NCBI GenBank assembly: GCA_963169105.1
Contig: OY720639.1
Span: 53,859,848-53,923,847, forward strand
Direction: 5' to 3'
Source: Ceriagrion tenellum
Lineage: Eukaryota > Arthropoda > Insecta > Odonata > Coenagrionidae
Length of the DNA: 64,000 nt
The notes beneath the pieces were generated by a model. It was given only the letters and a program-made list of their open reading frames with translations, was not told where the DNA came from and did not search any database. Positions 13,115 to 25,504 of this stretch are shown piece by piece (the first letter of the stretch is position 1; each line of letters opens with the position of its first letter). The position numbers and the translations under genes were made by a program.

Positions 13115-13680
13115 ACAATAGGATAATATAGGAGCTATAAAATAAGACGACACACTTTGATGTGAATCCAATGGATATGAGATAAATGCTATAGCTGACA
13201 GAATTACTCTGTAAGTACAAGAAGAAGTCACTAATATAACGAAAGTGAGAAAAATACATATGGCTAAAGAAAAAAAATAAGTACAGATAAGTACACGGGG
13301 TTTATATAATGTATTGGAACAGTGTGATTGTAGTAGTTTTATGTTAAGTTAAAATGTATTAAACTAAAAACTGATCAGTTTACACAGCATAACCATGAAG
13401 CACAGCCCACCTCCCTTTAAATTAAACAACTTATTGATGTAACACAGCATACCTCATGTATATCAAACATTAACCTAGCTGGCATTGCCTATAAACACAC
13501 AATTCTTCATGCCACACACGTGTTCAGAAGTAAAAATATTATTTGCATTGAAATGGCACTGAAAAAGCACATTTGAAGCACACACATCTAAAGTCAAGCA
13601 TCCGGCGGGAAGAAACACGGAACAGATAAATTAAGCACGCAAAACAAATTGCGAAATCTCCAACTTTGACGGACCATGAC
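13115..13680. repeat. Divergent tandem duplication, unit 1
   Basis: Matches 13725-14290 at scattered anchors in the same order: TATAAAATAAG near the start, CGGGGTTTATAT, ATTCTTCA.GCCAC, GCATCCGG, and AAATCTCCAA versus AAACCTCCAA at the end. The unit is about 610 bp. No coding content was recognised. Confidence 0.7.
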
Positions 13681-13724
13681 ATGAGTGCATAAAAACTGCA
13701 AGTAGCGGCTGAAGGATAGATAGA

Positions 13725-14290
13725 ATGATGCCCAAATTATAAAATAAGTCGGCACTCTTTCATGTGAGTTCAACTGGTATGAAATGAATGGCAGACCTTA
13801 CGTTTAAACTCTGTAATTACATTATGAAAAACGAATTTAAAAGTGCAAAAAATGTACACGAATTAATAAAAAAGAGCAAAAATACATATTATTAAACGGG
13901 GTTTATATGACGTATTTGAACAATTGCGTAGTTTACTCTGTGGTTAACCAAAGACTTATCAGCTGACAAATCACGGCAACGCAACTGGCAATCTACCGGT
14001 ATAAAGCTCACTATTATTGGCTATTTTAACACAGAAATGTTCAATTAATTCAAAGTTTTGCTCAGTTGGCACAGTGCCTCTTTGCACAAAAACGTCAAAG
14101 AAGACAAATACAATTCTTCAAGCCACGCGTTTTCAGTCGCCAAAGGATGGTTTACGTTTTAGGTAGATTTCGAAAGAAAGCACTTTAAAAGGCGGGCATC
14201 CGGAGCAGGGATACACGGAGGAGGTAAATTAAGGCACTAAAACAAGAAAAAAATGGCGAAACCTCCAATTTTGTTTGGCCAACCGAAAAA
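13725..14290. repeat. Divergent tandem duplication, unit 2
   Basis: Second unit, collinear with 13115-13680. It runs directly into the polypurine tract that follows. Confidence 0.7.
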
Positions 14291-14715
14291 CTCCTTACTT
14301 AAATGCCGCGAGGAGCGACCGGAGGAAGGAAGTAAGGAGACGCGGACATTAGGAGGAGGGATTCGGGAGGGCAGGTCGATGGCCCAAACTCTTCTTCTCG
14401 AGAAGGGAAGGAGGAAGAGGAACCCCCGGAGGGCAGAGAAAAAAAGTGTGTTCAGATGTGGCGGTGGAGGGAGAAGGAAGAGGATTGAGAGAGAGAAACC
14501 ACGGCTGCATTAGCGGGGAGAAGAGGAAGGAATAGCGGGGAATGAGGAAAGAGGGGAAGGGAGAGGGGGAATTTGGGAAGAGGGGAGGGAGAAACATAAT
14601 GGGGAAGGATGAGAAGGAGTGAGATGCATGCTGGGAGGGGAAGGAATGCAAGGAAATGGAGAGGGGGGAGGGGCAGAGGGAGAGGAAAATGAGAGGAGGA
14701 AGGGAAACGGTCGAA
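14291..14715 (+). repeat. Polypurine tract, about 420 bp
   Basis: Almost unbroken G/A on the plus strand, with GGAGAAGAGG, GGGAGGGG and AGGAAG runs. It produces Pro/Ser/Leu-rich open frames on the minus strand that I treat as spurious. It could form triplex or G-rich structures. Confidence 0.8.
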
Positions 14716-15735
14716 AATGTAGTGAAACAAGAAAGAACTTATTCACGAAACTGGCAGGAAAAAAGAGATAAAACAATCCACTTTGTGGATTCAGCGGACA
14801 GCTATGAAGAGAGCACTTTCAAGGCATGAGGTTGATCCTTGAATTGCAATCATAATTATCGCATTGTTTAGATGAACCATCGCATGTTACGGCACCAACT
14901 TGATATTTCCCATACAATAATTATAACGTGCCAAAAGGATAGACTAAATAATGCAACATTATTGGTATTTTCACATACGATAACTATCACGGCGCTCGAG
15001 AATTGATCGCCATAGCCCCTACCATAGAAAACAGGAACTAGAGAAAACGCAGCCCAATTTTCACACAAATTGTTTTGTTTTAATGTTTTATTATTACTCC
15101 GACAGAGAATGCTTACAACATAAAACCTTTGGTTAAATCGGGGAGTAACTTTAGATAGCCATGAAGATAAACCTGAATTATGGCCATCATCATTCACGGA
15201 ATGGATTATGCACACATATATAAAGGAAATACAGCATTTTGAAATTACAGTACTTGTATCAAATAATATTACAGTTATGAGAAAACATCCTCCACACTTT
15301 TTTTAGCAAACAACCAAGATCGTATATTTTTCATTGCTGTGTTTAGGATTTTTTAATTAAAACATGAAACAGGTAACAAATTATACACTTATGTCCCATG
15401 TACAAGAAACATAGTTTGAATAACGTCAGGTTCGGCCTGGGTAAGGAAATACGTGTTTTACGTAGGGTGTAGGGAGAAAGATTGAACAATAAAAACCCAG
15501 TATTACTTCTTCTTATGTAAAAACGACGTAAAACTTTATAAATAAATAATGGCTTAAGGAATAAACATTGTTCGGCACACGGAGGATATAAGTTTGACCC
15601 CACGACACATGTTTGGAGCTGATAGATGCGTCCAAATAGGAGAAATACACTGTCGAACAGACTAGTACACAAATCTTTTTTCCACCCACATCCTAGGACA
15701 ACAGCAAAAGCAGAGCATTGCAAAAATACCGTTAA
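14716..15735. other. No gene recognised
   Basis: Minus-strand frames at 14868-15215 and 15343-15747 have no recognisable domain. Confidence 0.45.
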
Positions 15736-15739
15736 CATT

Positions 15740-15840
15740 AAATTCACCTTTTTCCTCTCACCCTACCTGCTACTGACTGGTGTCCAAACAACTGCCACAC
15801 GCCCCAGCGTCAGCTCATATGGTAGTACGTAGATATAGAA
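15740..15840 (+). repeat. L2/CR1-like retroposon 3' tail
   Basis: CTGGTGTCC.AACAACTGCCACACGCC followed by GGTAGTACGTAGATATAGAAG, the family's tail layout. Confidence 0.65.
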
Positions 15841-15844
15841 GAAG

Positions 15845-18800
15845 CATTCGTTCTTTACTTACAATTAGTAAGGAAAAACATATTTCGATAATCGACCGTT
15901 TAGTTCCAACAGCAAGATTGAAAGTTGTCATTTCCAGCAACGAAATACATCGCCCTTATGATATGACGGCATTTTTCCCTAATGCATTTTATTTCTCGAA
16001 CTTTATCCCCGCCATGATTATCTTAAATATATATCCATCATCAAAATACCCAAAAACTATGAAAACTTATATTTTTCAGGGCTCTTCGTTGTTCAAATAA
16101 GACTGATATTTATCATAGTCCGAATAATATTTTTCTCAAGTCATTACAGAAACAATATTTCTATCGTATGTTAAAAATGAAGAAGAAATGAGAGCCTTGA
16201 AGTAAATACATCAATATTAATGACGAAAAAGCTTGGTTTTCGTGAACGAACGTGACGAGAAGTAATTTACCAGAGATACATATTAAAGGGTTAAACTTGA
16301 ATTTTTTTGTCTTAAGCCGTACTCTGAAAGCGCCTTTACAGCCCAAGGTTTTTGTTTAGGCTGGCAAAAAACATTACGGCGAGTATTGAATTAATTGAAA
16401 AAAATAAATGTCCACACATACGAGCTACCCACCACTCCTCACTTTTCTAACGCGACCAGTGCGTCAGAGCGTTTTCATCGTCTTAACAACGCCTCTCTCT
16501 ACTACACGACTCTACAGAGCCCCATAGAAAAAGACACCTATTTTTTGTATTACCTCGAAAAGTAATGCGATACGTGGTTGATATTTAGTTATAAATAGAA
16601 ATATGGGACTTTCTTCTGTATAACTATGCTAATTTTGTTGACTTTCAATGTTAATGCCTCACTCAAGTACATTTATAAATACACGCAAGAGGTATATGAG
16701 TCAAGTGGTCTCATTAGTAAAAGACCCTTGACAATATAGAAGAAATTGGTCCACAACGTAAACAAATGTCAGAGACTACGTTGATAATAAAAAACCTACT
16801 CCCTCAGGCTGTTTCGCGACGCAAACGAATTCTTAGCCGTTCAGTGCGGTATAATTGTCATTTGGCACTGGATACGTTTCAATTCCAGTCGTAGCCAAAA
16901 AAATGCAGAATTTTTTATTTTCCCCTCAACAATCTATTTAGTGCCACGCGTATGTATGCTTAATATTGCCAAATTAGCTGAACTACGTATTAAATCTGTT
17001 ATTGATACAAAAACGGATAGTGCTACTAGTATAGCGCATGATACAATTATATATTGATATTAAATGCGTCATAATAAGATAGAAGAAACAAAGCTACTGA
17101 TGATTATATCGCACCTGATGATTTGCCATCGAAATTCGTCATATTAAATAAATCATTGCGCGGGAAATTACCTTTATGTCCTCATCGCACGACATGAAAT
17201 TCAAAAGTTAGGGCCACACACCATATCATAAATAAGTTGCGATAGGTTAAAAACTACGAGCTGTCAAGTTCCGGGGTACAAATCTGAAGTTACCTCGTTC
17301 TTGCCGTTGCACCACGATATCCCTAGTGGACACCAGATGTTAGCCAGTAACGGAGAACGACACATGAAAAGAAACTGGTCTCCACCAACACAGAAATGTG
17401 TGAACTTCACACGCCGTTGAGCTTAGCACAAGGTGAGCTCCACCCTCACCTATTAAACCGACCTTCTAGCTGGAGAATGCGGTCGATGCTGTCGCTTGAG
17501 CTGCATATCAGTACAGCTTTCAATTTACTTTGGAGCGCATACTGCGAAAAGGCATTGAATTATTTGGAATATATGCTGGGATATCGGCTTTAAACTCGAA
17601 AATAAAATATACATATCACTCCCATGCTTTAAAGCAAAATACGTTTCGTTCCTTTGTGGATAAAACTACATACACAATTATCGCGTTCCAGGATGTTATA
17701 CAAGCTGGAAAGTACTCCCTATCGTTGATGTGAAACCATTAAATCTGCTGATCATTTCGGGTAGAGAAAACTAATAAGAAGGTATAAAATGGTTGAACTG
17801 AGGGTGGTAAAATACGCAAAGAACTATGGGTAGAGAAAATATATCGCTAAGTCGATCAGGTAACAAGACGACGTTATCCGAGTCTTCTACTGGAGAGGAG
17901 TGTGAGATTCATTGATACAGAAACGGTCCAATACTCGCTCATTTTTTCATACCATGGCTCCTGATATAGTCAAATAACACCATGGAAACGCCAAGAGTTA
18001 AACTACTTTTTAGACCAGACAAACGTTGATTGTACCGCAAGGAGTGATGATACAATTGTCTCATAGTGAATGAACTTGAATATTTTATAACGGAATTCCA
18101 GGCAACCAACAAGGGTTTGGGAAAGATTCTGGGGTCCGCTTGTGCACGCATTCATTGTATGATGGAATTACGTGGGGAAACTAATATTTATAAACAAGTA
18201 ACATAGAAAGGAACCTAAAAAGGGCGAGAAAATCTATTGCTACTGGACACGAATCTAATTCATGCCAAAAAATCGTTTGATCTTCTAGTTGTTGACCTCG
18301 TAATGAGTAACCATCTAAACGCTGGATCACTATTGTTTGTGTACGTTGAGATAGTAATCAGATACTGGACAGTGGATATTTGGTTTTTGACCTCATCACA
18401 TTGACTAACCCTGTAAATGTTGGGCTGCTGCTGTGGCAAAGGACACGTTGGAGAGGAAAATAAGTGCTCGGGTCGGGTATTATTGCGCTGAGTTAGTTAC
18501 AGGATAGCAGGAAGACCTTGATCGTTTGCCACCAATGTCAGAAATGCGGTAGTTTATCTACTAAAATCGCGCCTAAGTTGGGATTAGCGTGTTGGGTTAA
18601 ATGTATCTTTCAACATCAGCAGACTTAAGTCATGAAACATGAAAGTGGAGCTCTTTTTAACGTAGACACAATGGCAGAGATTTTTTTACGAGCTTGCTTA
18701 GGAAATAAATGGGTATTCGAAGTTGGAAAATTTTTACATTGACCGCATGGGAAATGAGTCTGACTCACATATTATCCAGCTGGGAAAAACCAAGAAATTG

Positions 18801-20060
18801 ACACTGTTAAACATACACTTATTCATATTTCATACCTTCAAACAGGAGGCATAGAAATGCAGCGCATGAATAAAATGCTGATTTTATTGACACATGCCTC
18901 TCTTCTCAGTTTTTGCATGAGACTGTTAGTTTACTAGAATAGTTAACAACGAAAATCTAATTAGGAACCGCAGTAAAAATAGGTGTAACTGCCAATGAAG
19001 ATAGGACATGAAGATAGAAAAAGTAAAGTACCTTCTAAACATCTTGAACAGGTTGCAGGGCGCTGAAAAGACATTGTAATTTAAAATGAGACTTAGGCCC
19101 CCATGTAATCATAAACAGCGAGCATGACACGTAATTCAACTCATCAAAGTATCGACGTAGATATGGATCAACTTATGAAAACAGCTGAGTAAATGGAGGA
19201 GGACAATGAATTGCGATTCATGACACGACTCCAAACTTAGCTCATTCAATTCTTCCTGTTTCTACATAAAGATATACTTAAGCGGCGACGCACTACACCA
19301 TTACTTTCACTACCAATTTTGCGGCACACTTCGCGAGGAAGCTCGGACCTTGTTGAAAGCTTTTCACTTAACACTTCCACTAAAGAAAAAAATGAATGAA
19401 TACGCCACCCACAGGAAAGTGTGCTCCCAAATGTATACAGTGAGCTTCATATTAATTCGTCCGTTGACTTCGCATGGAGGCCGTGACATTTGGAGACCAT
19501 AAATACAAATATAAAATAAGGCCATAAAAAAGGAATTAGGACGCTATTGAGAGCAAAAATTATTTTTTCCCAAAGGGCATGAGTCACTAAAGGGTAGCGG
19601 CAAAAAAAAGAGGGGAACAACCCCCACCATATGAATATTAAAAGGTTTTTGCCACGGCAGTTTCCGAGTACCAATTCAGTAAGGAGGACGACACGTAGGT
19701 ACAGATGGAATCACCTAATATTTGCGTGAACACATAAAGACTGAAAAAATAACGTAATAATAAATTGATTAATCATCGGAGAATCGTCTATTTCGCCAGG
19801 AACATATTTGAAAATGATGACAATGCACAGGTAGCTAACGTGGCGGAGTGAATGAGGCCCGACCAATCACCAAGCGTCTGCTACGCTCTGTTGTGGAAAA
19901 CAATACCCTTACCAAACACCGACGAAGAGAATAATGCACTTTTGATGATATTTAGGGGTGCAAAAAAGTAAAAAGTGCACAACCTAAAACATTAGTGAGG
20001 ATATTAATTTAGCTATTACAATAAAAAACGCTCAAATGAGATCGCTCATCGTTCATTCGG
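15845..20060. other. No gene recognised
   Basis: About 4.2 kb with only short open frames and no motif or repeat that I could place. Confidence 0.45.
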
Positions 20061-20062
20061 GC

Positions 20063-20125
20063 AGAAGAGAATTGTTGTTCGTCGGCGTCTCCTACAATTC
20101 TTGCGGTCACGTGGACGCCATTTAT
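20063..20125 (+). repeat. Second copy of VSYNSCGHV coding motif
   Basis: Plus strand reads ELLFVGVSYNSCGHVDA within a 71-codon frame. It pairs with 2990-3075 on the opposite strand. Confidence 0.45.
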
Positions 20126-20689
20126 TTGTTTGTCGTAATTAAAAATAAAGCAGGTATTAGCAGCCGTGGGGCAGTAAAACATCAAAATGCAAAGAACTTA
20201 CTGATTTATCTCTCGGCAATATTTTATATTCTCTCGGGTTTTTTCATCTGAACTGGAATGTACAAGTGCAGGAAATGTGACTTCGAAACATCCGCACGCA
20301 ATTAAAAATCACGAGCAGAGAGACAAGAAGACCAGAGATGGCTATCTCCTCTTCTGGTCCACTGAGTCATCCACGCTCCTTCCATTAACCCCTCATCCTC
20401 CCTGTTCTCATGCCCGAAAACTTCGCAGCGCCCCCTTTCTCCAAAGGAAAGAGGGGGAAAGCGATGTTTTGGTCGATAGCGATGGAAAGGGGGAAGCCGA
20501 GGAGATTGGGCGTGGGATGAATGTGCTTGGGAGCGAAGGATCGAGTTTGACTTGGGCTTCTGATCGGGAGAGATTGAGTCTGTATATACGGCGGAATTGC
20601 TATCTGGTGCGAGAGGATAGCTGGACCCAAGAATGATATACGGGGGATGCTGACTTGGCTATGGGTCCTCGCGATCGGATTTCCCATAA

Positions 20690-22455
20690 TATTTCAGTCA
20701 GTTTCTGCCGATAATCAATCGATTCGCTTCGATTTTCCGTTATCGATCAAAACTCGAATAGCTTCAATCCGTTTTGGGTACCACTCAAAACAAGATTCTC
20801 GCTATCAAACCTATCACTGATTTATGAGTTGTTAACATGCACTTGAATGATCTGAATGATCGATACTTAAACGATCCAACTGATTCAATCGACAACAATC
20901 AAAAATTAACTGTCTAAAGGCGGGTTTACAGTCACAAGCCTTGGAATTCGCTTGACAGTAGCCTAGGAATTCGCTGGCACGCGACACTTCGGTGTGTACG
21001 CACGCACTTCCATGGCAGTAGTGGTCGATAGTGTTGGCAATCGGTCGCGATTGCTACTTGCAATGAAAATAGACTGGTTTCTATTTTCCCTTTAAATAGC
21101 ATATCGACTCTACGATAAAAACACATCACATCCGGTCGAATGCTGATCCGATGACATCAAACGGAGATTCAAAATGTAAACATCGAATAGCCTAGTAGGA
21201 GTACTCATTGTTGCTAATGTAAATATTTATTTGTACTTGAAAATATTTTAAATGCTAAGGAACACCGAAGGTTAGCTTTAGGAATTATCTTTTATTGGAT
21301 AATAATAATTATATTGTCACAATGGACACACGTCATTCGACGTAAAAATGCACAATTCATATAAATCATACGAATTTATTAAACCTACGAATGCCTATGA
21401 GAATCAAACAGCGAATACGAAGGCCATTATTGCTAAACTTGGACAGACTTTTCGTAAATACCACATTCATTTTTTTACCTCCGGCATCCATTTGATTGGA
21501 AAAAGCCGGAAGTTATGTGTAGGCAGAAAGATTCCCTGGGAGTGGCGATACGATGAGAGATATCGCTACACTCTCCACTTCCAAAGTCAACTTCCATGTG
21601 TAAACCCGCCTTTTCGGTCACCACTCAAAAAATATTCTCACTATCAAACCAATCCGCGATTTATGAGCTATTAGCATGCACTAGAATGATCAATACTTAA
21701 ACGACCTCGACTGATTCAATGACATTCGTTGCTCTTAATTCTGGCATGATTTGGTCGACAAAAATAAAAAATTAACTAAGCGCGGGTTTAGACATAGAAG
21801 GCACTTCCACGACATAAGCCTTTCTAGCCACTTAAAATCAACACCTCGATGTGTAGGCAGGGATTTCAATGGAAATAGGGCTCGATAGCGGTAGTAAACA
21901 ACCGAGGTTCGCACTTGCAAAGAACTGGTTTCGACTGGTTTCCATTTGGCCTGCAAGTAGCATATGGAATCTGCGATTAAATCGCTTCGTATCCGGTAAA
22001 ATCTTCCTAACGTCACTGCTAACGGAGATTGTAAATGTAAACAACAAATAAATTAGTAGGAAGAGGACTCATTGTTGCAAATGTAAATATTAATTTGTAC
22101 TTTAAAGTATTTTAAATGCTAATGAACCCCTTAGGTATACCTTATGACTGATCTCTAATTTGATAATTATAATTAATGTCGCAATTCTCATACTTATTAC
22201 GATGTTACAAAGCACAATTAATGTAACCTACACACATTTATTAAACTCACGAATGCTTGTGGAACTCGAACAGCGACAAACGAATGCAATTATTGCCATA
22301 GTTAGTCAATTTTCGTAAGTGCCATATTCATTGCTTATTTCCGTCGTCCATTTCTCGTGGCAAATCCGGAAGTTATGTGAACGCAGTACGATGCCCTGCA
22401 AGTAGCTATACGATTCGAGATATCACTACACTCCCTACTTCCATGTGTAAGGTGG
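20690..22455. repeat. Tandem duplication with about 850-bp unit
   Basis: Two collinear copies. Anchors include CACTCAAAA..TATTCTC/TTCTCGCTATCAAACC (20785 and 21622), GATACTTAAACGA..CTGATTCAAT (20860 and 21692), the GCGGGTTTA block (20921 and 21784), and CTCATTGTTG..ATTTGTACTT (21205 and 22067). No coding capacity was recognised. Confidence 0.8.
20916..21613. mobile_element. Short inverted-repeat element (MITE-like)
   Basis: Perfect 15-bp terminal inverted repeats, AAAGGCGGGTTTACA at 20916-20930 and its complement at 21599-21613, bound a 698-bp noncoding body. A decayed relative with GCGGGTTTA lies at about 21780-22455 in the second duplication unit. No target duplication was identified. Confidence 0.6.
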
Positions 22456-22459
22456 CTTA

Positions 22460-23740
22460 ACATTTTTTGCTTTGGCAACCGTCCCAAATTCCACAAACGT
22501 GAAGCGCAAGCCCTATTACGTTCTCGCATATTCAATATCCCAACAAATTGCTCATTTAACATAATTTTGAAATGCCGAAGCTTAAATTACCAACTACTAA
22601 TCATCTTGAAGAGTAGAAATTTAAAGTAGCTGGCGATCACGAGATTAGCATTATTGAAATAAAAGCTAATGAAACGGGGTCTGAGGACAACCATTTCATG
22701 ACCGCTGAGACGAGGCATTAGAAAAGGAAGACGGGAACAGAAGATGATAAACAAGAGGACTCGGAAGAAGTTAGAGAGCTAAGGGGGAAAGCTATCTTGA
22801 ACGAAAAAAATAGATGGTTCCGAGAAAAGAAGACGGGACCGCGGAACGAATTACAAAACCTTTTACGGTCGCCCGAACACGGGACAGAAAGGAAAGAGCC
22901 ACAAAAAAATACAAGGGTGTAGACTGACGCGAAAACTTCATGCGCTTTCGGGACGCGTTGCGAGAAATAAGAAATGGTGGCACGTATGTACCTTTAGCGT
23001 GGATGAGGAGGTAATTAGTCGCATGGACGCACGTCGTGGCTTATGACGTAACGTGTGAAAGGGAGCGGCGCGGATTGGCGGAAGGAGAAACAGATCGAGA
23101 AAGGGTGGATACAGTAAATTAGATCGACGAGCAGCGATGTTCACGCCTGAGAGTGGACGCCTGAAGTAAAACCAAGAAACCCAAGAACAGAAGTCTCGAT
23201 ATTTATATCGTATGAGTTCTACAGTTAAAATTAAGATGTTGCTTGGGGCCTACATAAAATTCGTTTCTCTTATACAGAACTAGCTTATTTCACGCTTTTG
23301 AAAAGAATACGCGATAGCATCGTTGAACTGTTTATATAAATATACGTGAGTATTGTCGCATTGTTAATGAAAACAAACAAAAATAAAACTGATCATGCCC
23401 ATACTGCTTGCGAAAGAGTTTTAGAGAATTATTCGAACCAAAGAAATAGCCTTAAGTTATAACTTCCATCTCTGAAGGAGTGGAGGGGACATAACTAGTG
23501 ATATCGCCCACAGTTCATCCGGAATCATTAAGCTCGAAGAATTAACACACATAGATTGCATGCTGGGTAAAGTTAAAGCTCGTGAATAAGGTATGTCAAA
23601 TTTTAGTTCCATTAGGATCCTCAATCAGGCCAGGAATAATAATTAATAAAACATCCTAAGTACAGGTTTAACTACAGATTTTTGGATATGGCTCTTCGAG
23701 GCGAAAAAGTAAAGAGTGATGCACAGTCGAAATTATGGCA
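22460..23740. other. No gene recognised
   Basis: Partly purine-rich between 22690 and 23160. Short frames only. Confidence 0.45.
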
Positions 23741-23744
23741 CAAT

Positions 23745-23925
23745 AATTCCTCCTTCCCACGCACCATCAGAGACCACAACGATAAGAGCGAGGCACTAAA
23801 CTAAAGGCCTCCTTCCCATCCCATTCCCTATTTTCTCCCCTGTACATGGCAGGTGACCTAACGCCCCAGAGTCCTGCCACACCACTCTGCGACGGCTTGT
23901 ACGGCAGTGTGTAGATGCAGACATT
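23745..23925 (+). repeat. L2/CR1-like retroposon, 5'-truncated 3' end
   Basis: Begins inside the C-terminal motif (PRTIRDHN) and continues to the tail with CCTGCCACACC, CGACGGCTTGTACGG and GTGTAGATGCAGAC. It abuts the 3' side of the minus-strand ORF at 23936-24234. Confidence 0.7.
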
Positions 23926-24234
23926 TCCCTTGTGGTTTGAGGCTGCAAAAAATGGACCAGCCGTAATTTTTCCTTTTGCTATTTTCGATTTGCTGAGAAA
24001 GCTCAACATGCAGTCCAAGTTGTTGGCTAACCTTATTTTCAATGAAGGATGAGCAACATAATTTCTAAGTACCTCACTGACACTATAAGATGAGGCCGCG
24101 AAGCGCATACATAGATCTAGTAAATTCCTCAGTGGGGCTATAAAGTACCGAAAACATTCCGCTTCCGACAGCGCTCTCTTGTCTTCACCATGCTCGTACA
24201 ACAACTCCAACGCACACGACAGCACACTGGCCAC
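23926..24234 (-). CDS. Unassigned open frame, possible exon or gene fragment
   Basis: About 100 codons with protein-like composition (ELLYEHGEDKRALSEAE, RYFIAPLRNLLDLCMRF, LKIRLANNLDCMLSFLSKS) suggesting amphipathic helices. There is no ATG: the frame opens after a TAA, with AG acceptors nearby (one follows a good pyrimidine tract at about 24258 but meets that stop in frame). The frame continues into the L2-like tail at 23925, so the 3' end is either interrupted by the insertion or lies before it; no good donor was seen. I do not recognise the family. It could be an exon of a helical-repeat protein, a pseudogene piece or a mobile-element fragment. Confidence 0.35.
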
Positions 24235-24905
24235 GTCTTAGAGGCGGCGGCGCTAAGAAAAATAATTAAACTATCAGGCGGAAAGATAGAAGGCAGAGCC
24301 AAGATGGGGCTAATGGTCGCACATGAGACAAACGGCTTTATTCATGCGGAAAAGGAGAGATACCGCCACTCCCGCCCCCTGCCTCCGAGAGAGGAAAAAT
24401 ATATTATGGCGAGGGTGCGGGGGGGAATTGAGGGAAGACGAGTAATAATGTATCCAGAAAGGGGACATAAATAATGAAAGAAAAATGGAGAGTGCATCCG
24501 CACACAAAAAATAAAACAAATGGGATGAATGTCCGGGAGTTTTTTCATTTCAGTTTGTTGGAGGAGTTGGATAACAGATTGGGTTGGCTGGGAGGATTTC
24601 AATTACACGAAAGAGGGCAACGCTTTCTGTGGCTGGGATACTGATTTCCCATTCTGACGGTCCGCGTTCGATTCCATTGTTGATGGGGCTAGGTAAGGGA
24701 TGGTGTTGATGGAGGATTAAATTCCACTGGGAAGGTGGCTCTAATGTGTTTACCAGAGAACTAGATTTCCATCGCCCGGGTAAGACTTCCAGCAGAGGAA
24801 AACAAATGGGAAGAATTGCCGGGACGTTCTTCATTAGATTAGCGGCAGGTCAGATCATTGCTAGTTTCAGGAGCGGATTAAAAAAATAAAAGAAGGGAAC
24901 TTCGA

Positions 24906-25070
24906 GTAGGTTTGGTGGATAGAGAAACGCCTTCCCATCTCGGGGACCTGGGTTTGAATCCCGGCAATGAAACACACGTGGTTAGAACGTCCAAGACGTT
25001 TTAAATTCAACAGTTTATGAAAGGTAGATAAATGACGGTAGGGCGGAAGGATCAACAGTTCCAAGAAAAA
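24906..25070 (+). repeat. tRNA-derived SINE head
   Basis: Box-A-like GGTTTGGTGGATAGAG and box-B-like GGGTTTGAATCCC about 30 bases apart, with no acceptor stem. This is the layout of a tRNA-derived SINE rather than a functional tRNA. Confidence 0.6.
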
Positions 25071-25078
25071 TGAGAATC

Positions 25079-25262
25079 AAGTTGGCATGGTAGCTAGAGT
25101 ACTCGCACTCCATCTTAATACTCGGGTTCAATTCCTGGCAGGGATGTGGCTTTTCATAAGAACCCCGATCTCAACTTGCTGCTGTTAGGAGAGCACCTCA
25201 TACGCAGTCCTATTTATACCTCCATCCGCCGGATGGTGCGTTAAACTGTACACTGACTGACG
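25079..25262 (+). repeat. tRNA-derived SINE
   Basis: Box A GGCATGGTAGCTAGAG and box B GGGTTCAATTCC, followed by a body ending CCGGATGGTGCGTTAAAC. It sits just downstream of another SINE head in the same orientation. Confidence 0.65.
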
Positions 25263-25269
25263 CTTTATA

Positions 25270-25500
25270 TTAAAGGCTATGATATGCCATCCTTCTTTCC
25301 TAGAGAAAACGAGGAAAATTTCCTTCTTTACAGACAAGAACTAATACAGCAATACACTACCATAAGACACATCGTTCAAGTCCAATTCCCCTGTGTCCTC
25401 TCCTCCTTACTATTCCGTCTCCTCTATCCTTCCGAGGCTGGTGTCCAAATACCCCCAGCTAAACAACTCTCCGACGGCTCGTAGAGTTTCTCTGCACCCT
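25270..25500 (+). repeat. L2/CR1-like retroposon 3' end
   Basis: Plus frame starts MPSFFPRE (compare MSFFPRT at 27.2 kb). The tail has GGCTGGTGTCCAAATACCCCC and CGACGGCTCGTAGAG. Confidence 0.6.
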
Positions 25501-25504
25501 CTCT

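Noticed and set aside
14349..14776. Pro/Ser-rich minus-strand frames
   Set aside because: They are the complement of a polypurine tract, where all three frames stay open by composition.
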